From: JBHJGS01 sp050331575
GTDB taxonomy: Bacteria > Pseudomonadota > Alphaproteobacteria > Sphingomonadales > Rhodothalassiaceae
DNA length: 64,000 bases
NCBI GenBank assembly: GCA_050331575.1
Contig: JBHJGS010000024.1
Span: 1 to 64,000 of the forward strand
Direction: 5' to 3'
The notes beneath the pieces are model-generated. The model did no database searches. It was not told where the DNA came from and saw only the letters and a list, made by a program, of their open reading frames with translations. Positions 59,672 through 64,000 of this stretch are shown piece after piece (position 1 is the stretch's first letter; each line of letters opens with the position of its first letter). Position numbers and translations under genes: made by a program.

Positions 59672-60886
59672 TCAGCTTAAGCTTTTAAGCGGTGTCCCGG
59701 GGTCGGCCAGCAAGGCTGGATCAGGCTTTGCGCCGCGGGCGATCAGCGCTTTGGCCTGCACAAAGTCGCGCGTCAGGTTCAGGCTTTCCACCGCCACCAG
59801 CCGGCCTTGGCGCAGGTGGCAAACACTGAAGCTGCTGCTGCTAGGGTCGCCCCGGATCAGTGCGCGATCCGTCTGGTCAAACAGTCCCGCGCTCTGCAGC
59901 TTCCAGTCATATTGATCCGACCAGAACCATGGCACGGCATCATAAGGCTTAGGCGTGCCGGCGATGGCAGCGGCCACCGCCTTGGCCTGATCCACCGCGT
60001 TTTGAACCGATTCGATCACCATCGGCTGCGGTGCCAAAGGATGCGCATAGTCTGCGCAGTCACCACAGGCATAGATCTGCGGATCCGCGGTGCGGCCGTG
60101 AGCGTCGACGACGATGCCGCGGCGCACCGGCAAGCCGGCCTGGCGGGCCAGCGCGATTTCCGGTGTCACGCCGACACCGAGCACCACCAGATCCGCCACG
60201 ATGAGACCGCGATCCGTGGTTATGCCGGTTGGCACGCCCTGGTCCCGCATGATGTCCAAGAGTGTGATGCCGAGCGCGATCCGGACGCCGGCGGCGGCGT
60301 GACGGCGTTGAAACGCCGCGGCGATCGGTGGGGATGCGGTGCGCGCCATAAGCCGATCGCGCGCCTCCAGAACGCAGACATCCGCACCCATGGCCTGCGC
60401 CGCGGCGGCGACTTCCAGCCCGATATAGCCGCCGCCGATCACCGCCAGCCGGATACCCGGGGTGAGGGCGGCCTGCAGGGCCGTCGCATCGGCGCGGCTG
60501 CGCAACACGCACACGCCCGGCCCCCCCGCACCGGGCAGATCCAGCCGCCGCGGTTCTGCCCCGGTGGCCAGCACCAGCGCATCATAGGCCACTGGGTCTT
60601 GGTCGTTGAGCGTCACCGTTTGCGCCACGCGATCGATCGCCGTCACGCGCACGCCCAGGCGCAGGCGGATGCCCCGCTCGGCATAAAAGCGCTCCGGGCG
60701 AAGGCTCAGGCGCTCGGCCGGCAGCTGGCCCATCAGAAAGGCCTTGGACAGGGGCGGCCGCTCGTAAGGCGGGTCTTCCTCTTGCCCGATCAGCAGGATA
60801 TCCGGTGAGGGCGTGGCCCGGGCCAGACTGATGGCGACTTGCGCGCCGGCCTGTCCCGCGCCCACGATGACGACGCGTTGGCTCAT
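59672..60886 (-). CDS. FAD-dependent ferredoxin/rubredoxin reductase-type oxidoreductase
   Basis: A 404-residue flavoprotein of the putidaredoxin-reductase/AIF group. It has FAD-binding VVIVGAGQAGAQVA, the PPYERPPLSK segment, LATGAEPRRL, NAD-binding LAVIGGGYIGLEVAA, IYACGDCA and the C-terminal PWFWSDQYDWKLQSAGL. It passes electrons from NAD(P)H to a [2Fe-2S] ferredoxin for a P450 or dioxygenase, but no such partner is next to it. ATG 60886 was preferred to TTG 60892. Divergent from alkA by 17 bases. Confidence 0.9.
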   Translation of the reverse strand: MSQRVVIVGAGQAGAQVAISLARATPSPDILLIGQEEDPPYERPPLSKAFLMGQLPAERLSLRPERFYAERGIRLRLGVRVTAIDRVAQTVTLNDQDPVAYDALVLATGAEPRRLDLPGAGGPGVCVLRSRADATALQAALTPGIRLAVIGGGYIGLEVAAAAQAMGADVCVLEARDRLMARTASPPIAAAFQRRHAAAGVRIALGITLLDIMRDQGVPTGITTDRGLIVADLVVLGVGVTPEIALARQAGLPVRRGIVVDAHGRTADPQIYACGDCADYAHPLAPQPMVIESVQNAVDQAKAVAAAIAGTPKPYDAVPWFWSDQYDWKLQSAGLFDQTDRALIRGDPSSSSFSVCHLRQGRLVAVESLNLTRDFVQAKALIARGAKPDPALLADPGTPLKSLS

Positions 60887-60903
60887 ACCCAAAGGCCTAG
60901 CTC

Positions 60904-61533
60904 ATGGATGCAGCGCCGCAAAGCGGCTTCATGTTGGATGATCACGCGATCCGCAACAGCCTTGACCGGCTGGCTGCTGAGCGCGGCTTTGTGGCCCAAG
61001 CAGTGCATCGGCACGGCTATCCCACGCAACGGCGCCATGCCCCGGGCTTTGCCACGCTGATGCGCATTCTGGTGGGCCAGCAGGTCAGCACAATGGCCGA
61101 TGAGGGGATCTGGGCCAGGCTGGGCACCGCGCTGGGCGAGATCACGCCGCAGCGGGTGCTGGCCGCGGAGGATCTGCCCGGCCTGTCTCGCAACAAAAAG
61201 CGCTATGCCAGGGCCCTTGCTGAGGCAGTGACGCAGGGAATGCTCGACCTGGACACTGTGTCGATGCTGGACGACACCGCCGCCGTGGCGCAGATCACCC
61301 AGGTCACCGGCTTCGGGCCATGGAGCGCGCAGATCTATCTGATGTTCGGGCTGGGCCGTCCGGATGTCTGGCCCGCCGGCGACCTGGCGGTCCGCGCCGG
61401 CATCGCCTCGATCCTGCAGCTGGACGCTGTGCCGGATGTCGCCGCCGCTGATCCGCTGGCGGACCGCTATCGCCCGCACCGCAGCGCCGTGGCCCTGCTC
61501 AGCTGGCACGTCTACAACAATCCAGCGCTGTGA
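60904..61533 (+). CDS. alkA: DNA-3-methyladenine glycosylase II
   Basis: A 209-residue HhH-GPD base-excision repair enzyme that removes 3-alkylated and other damaged purines. The segment FATLMRILVGQQVSTMAD, the helix-hairpin-helix VTGFGPWSAQIYLMFGLGR and the catalytic Asp in VWPAGDLAVRAG are present. It lacks the N-terminal domain of E. coli AlkA, as is usual for the short bacterial form. priA starts 7 bases after its stop. Confidence 0.92.
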   Translation: MDAAPQSGFMLDDHAIRNSLDRLAAERGFVAQAVHRHGYPTQRRHAPGFATLMRILVGQQVSTMADEGIWARLGTALGEITPQRVLAAEDLPGLSRNKKRYARALAEAVTQGMLDLDTVSMLDDTAAVAQITQVTGFGPWSAQIYLMFGLGRPDVWPAGDLAVRAGIASILQLDAVPDVAAADPLADRYRPHRSAVALLSWHVYNNPAL

Positions 61534-61540
61534 GCCGCGT

Positions 61541-63703
61541 ATGGCGGTCCGGCTTCCGGTCCTATTGCCGCTGCCGTTCGAGCAGGCATTCGATTATGTG
61601 CATGACGAGGCCTTGCCGCCGGGCACGGTGGTGCGCGTTCCGTTTGGCCCGACTGAGCGGTACGGCGTGGTCTGGCCGACCGCCGCGGCTGACCCTGTGG
61701 CGGCGACGCGTCTAAAGCCGTTGGCGCGGCTGGCCGATGTGCCGCCGCTGCCGGCTGATCTGATAGCCCTGATTGATAAGCTGGCCGCCTACACGCTGAC
61801 GCCCTTGGGCAGTGTCTTGCGCCTGGCGCTGAGCACGCCCGCTGCTCTTGAGACGGCGCCGGTCAAGCGTCACCTGATCCGCACCGGGGCGGCTCCGGAG
61901 CGGCTCACCCCAGCGCGCCGGCGCGTGCTTGACCGGCTGGCCGACGGCCTGCCGCGCACTGCTGCGGACCTGGCGCGTGAGGCCGGCGTCTCAGCAGGCG
62001 TGGTGCTGGGGCTGGAGCAGGCCGGCACCCTCAGTGCTGTCGCTTTGCCGGCCGACCCGGAGATTGCGATGCCGGATCCGGCCTTACCGGCCCCGGCCCT
62101 GCGGCCCGAGCAAGAGGAAGCGGCGCAAAGCCTGCGCGCGGCGGTCGAGCAACAGGCCTTCGCGCCGATGCTTTTGGACGGCGTCACCGGCTCCGGCAAG
62201 ACCGAAGTCTATTTCGAGGCCGTCGCCAAGGCCTTGGCCCAAACGCCGGGGCAAGTGCTGGTGCTGGTGCCGGAGATCGCCCTGACCGCGCAGTGGTTGG
62301 AGCGCTTTGCTAGCCGCTTCGGATGTTCGCCGGTGGCGTGGCATTCCGGCTTGACCCAAGCCCAGCGCCGCCAGGCGTGGCGCGCCGCAGCGGAGGGGCG
62401 GGCACGCGTCGTGGTCGGCGCGCGCTCGGCATTGTTCCTGCCGTTGCCAGCACTCGCCCTGATCATTGTCGATGAGGAGCATGACCCGAGCTTCAAGCAG
62501 GAAGATGGGGTGCTTTACCACGCCCGGGACATGGCGGTTTGGCGGGCGCAACTGGCGCGGTGTCCGGTGGTGCTGGTGTCCGCCACGCCCAGCCTGGAGA
62601 CGCGCTTGAACGCGCAGGAGGGGCGCTATGCCCATGTCCGACTGCGCCAACGCCACGGCCGGGCCGTGCTGCCGCGGATCCAGGCGGTCGATATGCGAAA
62701 GGACGGAGCGCCGCCGGGGCGGTGGCTCAGCCCGGTGTTGGAGCGCGCGGTCGAGGCCCGGCTTAAGGTGGGCGAACAGACGCTGCTGTTTCTCAACCGC
62801 AGGGGCTATGCGCCCTTGACCTTATGCCGCGCATGCGGCGCACGCATCGAATGTCCGAACTGTTCTGCCTGGCTGGTTGAACATCGCTATCTGGGCGCGC
62901 TGCAATGCCATCATTGCGGCTATCAGATGGCGGTCCCGGACACCTGCCCGCAATGCCATGCGCCCGACACATTGGTGCCCTGCGGCCCCGGCATCGAGCG
63001 GCTGGCCGAAGAGGTGCTGAGCCTTTGGCCGCAGGCGCGCTTGGCGGTGATGGCCTCTGATACGCTGGACAGCCCGGCGCAAACCGCCGCCATGATCGGC
63101 CAGATCGCCAATGGGCTGATTGACATCGTGGTCGGCACGCAACTGGTGGCCAAGGGCTATCATTTCCCGAAACTGACGCTGGTTGGGGTGATCGACGCGG
63201 ATCTGGGCTTGCGCGGCGGCGACTTGCGCGCGGGGGAGCGGACCTACCAGCAACTGGTGCAGGTGGCCGGTCGGGCCGGGCGGGAGGATCGGCCAGGACA
63301 GGTTCTGTTGCAAAGCTTCGATCCGGGGCACCCGGTTGTGCATGCGCTGATCAGCGGCAATGCCGCGCGCTTCATGGCGCTGGAGGAGCAGGCACGGCGT
63401 CACGCGCACATGCCGCCTTTCGCTCGATTGGCCGGCATCGTGATCAGCGGCCCGGACCTGCCGGCGGTGACCGAGGCGGGGCGGCGGCTGGCGCGCGCTG
63501 CGCCGAAAGCGCTCGGGGTGGATATCTGGGGTCCTGCCCCGGCGCCGTTGGCGCGGCTGCGCGGCGCGCACCGCCACCGCTTCCTGGTGCGCGCGGACAA
63601 GAGCGTGTCCATCCAACGCTTGGTGCGGCACTGGCTTGGCCGCACCGCGTTGCCGGCGAAGGTGCGCGTGCGCGTGGACATCGACCCGATCAGCTTTCTT
63701 TAA
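61541..63703 (+). CDS. priA: Primosomal protein N' (replication restart helicase PriA)
   Basis: A 720-residue 3'-5' DNA helicase that reloads the replisome at stalled forks. It has the N-terminal 3'-binding domain (VLLPLPFEQAFDYVHDEALP), Walker A GVTGSGKTEVYF, the DEEH box in IIVDEEHDPSFKQ, RRGYAPLTLCRACGARIECP with eight zinc-binding cysteines in four CxxC pairs, and late helicase motifs GTQLVAKGYHFPKLTLVGV and VAGRAGREDRPG. ATG 61541 marks the start; the open frame upstream is an alkA shadow. Often followed by the ATP synthase delta gene, not seen before the window ends. Confidence 0.96.
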   Translation: MAVRLPVLLPLPFEQAFDYVHDEALPPGTVVRVPFGPTERYGVVWPTAAADPVAATRLKPLARLADVPPLPADLIALIDKLAAYTLTPLGSVLRLALSTPAALETAPVKRHLIRTGAAPERLTPARRRVLDRLADGLPRTAADLAREAGVSAGVVLGLEQAGTLSAVALPADPEIAMPDPALPAPALRPEQEEAAQSLRAAVEQQAFAPMLLDGVTGSGKTEVYFEAVAKALAQTPGQVLVLVPEIALTAQWLERFASRFGCSPVAWHSGLTQAQRRQAWRAAAEGRARVVVGARSALFLPLPALALIIVDEEHDPSFKQEDGVLYHARDMAVWRAQLARCPVVLVSATPSLETRLNAQEGRYAHVRLRQRHGRAVLPRIQAVDMRKDGAPPGRWLSPVLERAVEARLKVGEQTLLFLNRRGYAPLTLCRACGARIECPNCSAWLVEHRYLGALQCHHCGYQMAVPDTCPQCHAPDTLVPCGPGIERLAEEVLSLWPQARLAVMASDTLDSPAQTAAMIGQIANGLIDIVVGTQLVAKGYHFPKLTLVGVIDADLGLRGGDLRAGERTYQQLVQVAGRAGREDRPGQVLLQSFDPGHPVVHALISGNAARFMALEEQARRHAHMPPFARLAGIVISGPDLPAVTEAGRRLARAAPKALGVDIWGPAPAPLARLRGAHRHRFLVRADKSVSIQRLVRHWLGRTALPAKVRVRVDIDPISFL

Positions 63704-64000
63704 CCCCGGCCCGGTTGGGCCGTGCCGACCAGGCGGCTGCGTCGCTCAGCCGTCGCTTGTCGATTTTGTGCGGTCCGATTTACGAATCCTCAAGCTGTAT
63801 CGGATCGTATGGATTTGTCTTCTGCGATGACCGGACCGGACCAAGACCCGGGCCGGGGGCGGCAGTGCGCCGGCAGGCGGCAGTTCGGCTTCGACATTCG
63901 ACCCGGGTATGGCTGCGACACCTTCATACAGTTCTGGCCAGGCCCCGCATCGCCCTGGCAGGTCGGCCGGGCCGCTCCGCGCCCCGGCTCAGCCGCCGTC
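63704..64000. other. Terminal intergenic stretch (297 bases)
   Basis: No credible gene on either strand. It begins with a GC-rich patch (CCCCGGCCCGGTTGGGCC) that could weakly fold after priA, and contains an AT-richer patch near 63755-63830 where a promoter for the next gene could lie. Confidence 0.4.

Noticed and set aside
1..64000. tRNA, rRNA genes, CRISPR arrays and insertion sequences
   Set aside because: No intergenic stretch shows a tRNA cloverleaf with GGTTCGAATCC-like arm, no spaced direct repeats, and no transposase motif was found by reading both strands. Short tRNA-like or degraded elements could still be missed by eye.

Overview
The window looks like a chromosomal segment of a GC-rich alphaproteobacterium. 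The evidence is the set of family members seen together: a MucR/Ros regulator next to an alphaproteobacterial-type Fur, a CenR-like response regulator, a PhaR/PhaA/PhaB polyhydroxybutyrate cluster, a fused CysN-CysC, an ECF11-type RpoE-ChrR pair with a matching promoter, and a gene-transfer-agent-type holin. I could not settle a genus. No rRNA, tRNA, CRISPR array or insertion sequence was found. Almost every base is coding or in a short intergenic gap.

Layout. 1-0.6 kb: a C-terminal remnant of a prolyl-oligopeptidase gene and a hairpin-rich gap. 0.6-6 kb: a stress/low-oxygen style group (FixK-like regulator, orphan OmpR-type regulator, flavin-type general stress protein, a six-BON-domain secreted protein, a small membrane protein, a Glu/Leu dehydrogenase). 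6-8.7 kb: a FadL-type porin, a DUF442 protein, a small anchored protein and a strong terminator that may end a small RNA. 8.7-11.9 kb (minus strand): ccmB, ccmA, an MFS exporter and phaR. 12-15.3 kb: a short PhaC-like protein, phaA and phaB. 15.3-18 kb: a methyl-accepting chemotaxis gene broken by a one-base frameshift, then a crotonase. 18-20.3 kb: a protein that reads as a single-chain fusion of the type VI secretion sheath proteins TssB and TssC, in tandem with a PP2C phosphatase, with no other T6SS genes in the window. 20.6-26.4 kb: S9 peptidase, rdgB, a VOC protein and rph, divergent from hrcA-grpE.

26.4-33.8 kb: an RHH/receiver-like fusion, an acidic 11-residue-repeat lipoprotein, a TPR membrane protein, a polysaccharide deacetylase, a RutE-like nitroreductase, then tsaB-rimI, mucR, fur and plsC. 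33.8-39.2 kb: cysNC without cysD, divergent from rpoE-chrR-SDR, then an exported methyltransferase. 39.3-47.6 kb: an autotransporter, an exported amidohydrolase and a MacAB-type efflux operon. 47.7-55.3 kb: two unknown anchored proteins, an alpha/beta hydrolase, an orphan holin, an AI-2E family permease, an SDR plus ChrR-type cupin pair, bioA and a small coiled coil. 55.3-63.7 kb: a CenR-like regulator, a long RibA, an L,D-transpeptidase, an unknown acidic protein, a receiver-only protein, a ferredoxin-reductase-type flavoprotein, alkA and priA.

How it fits together: an aerobic, cytochrome-c-using heterotroph that stores PHB, answers photooxidative stress through RpoE-ChrR, and edits its envelope with an L,D-transpeptidase, an acyltransferase and efflux. 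The least expected element is the isolated TssBC-like/PP2C pair.
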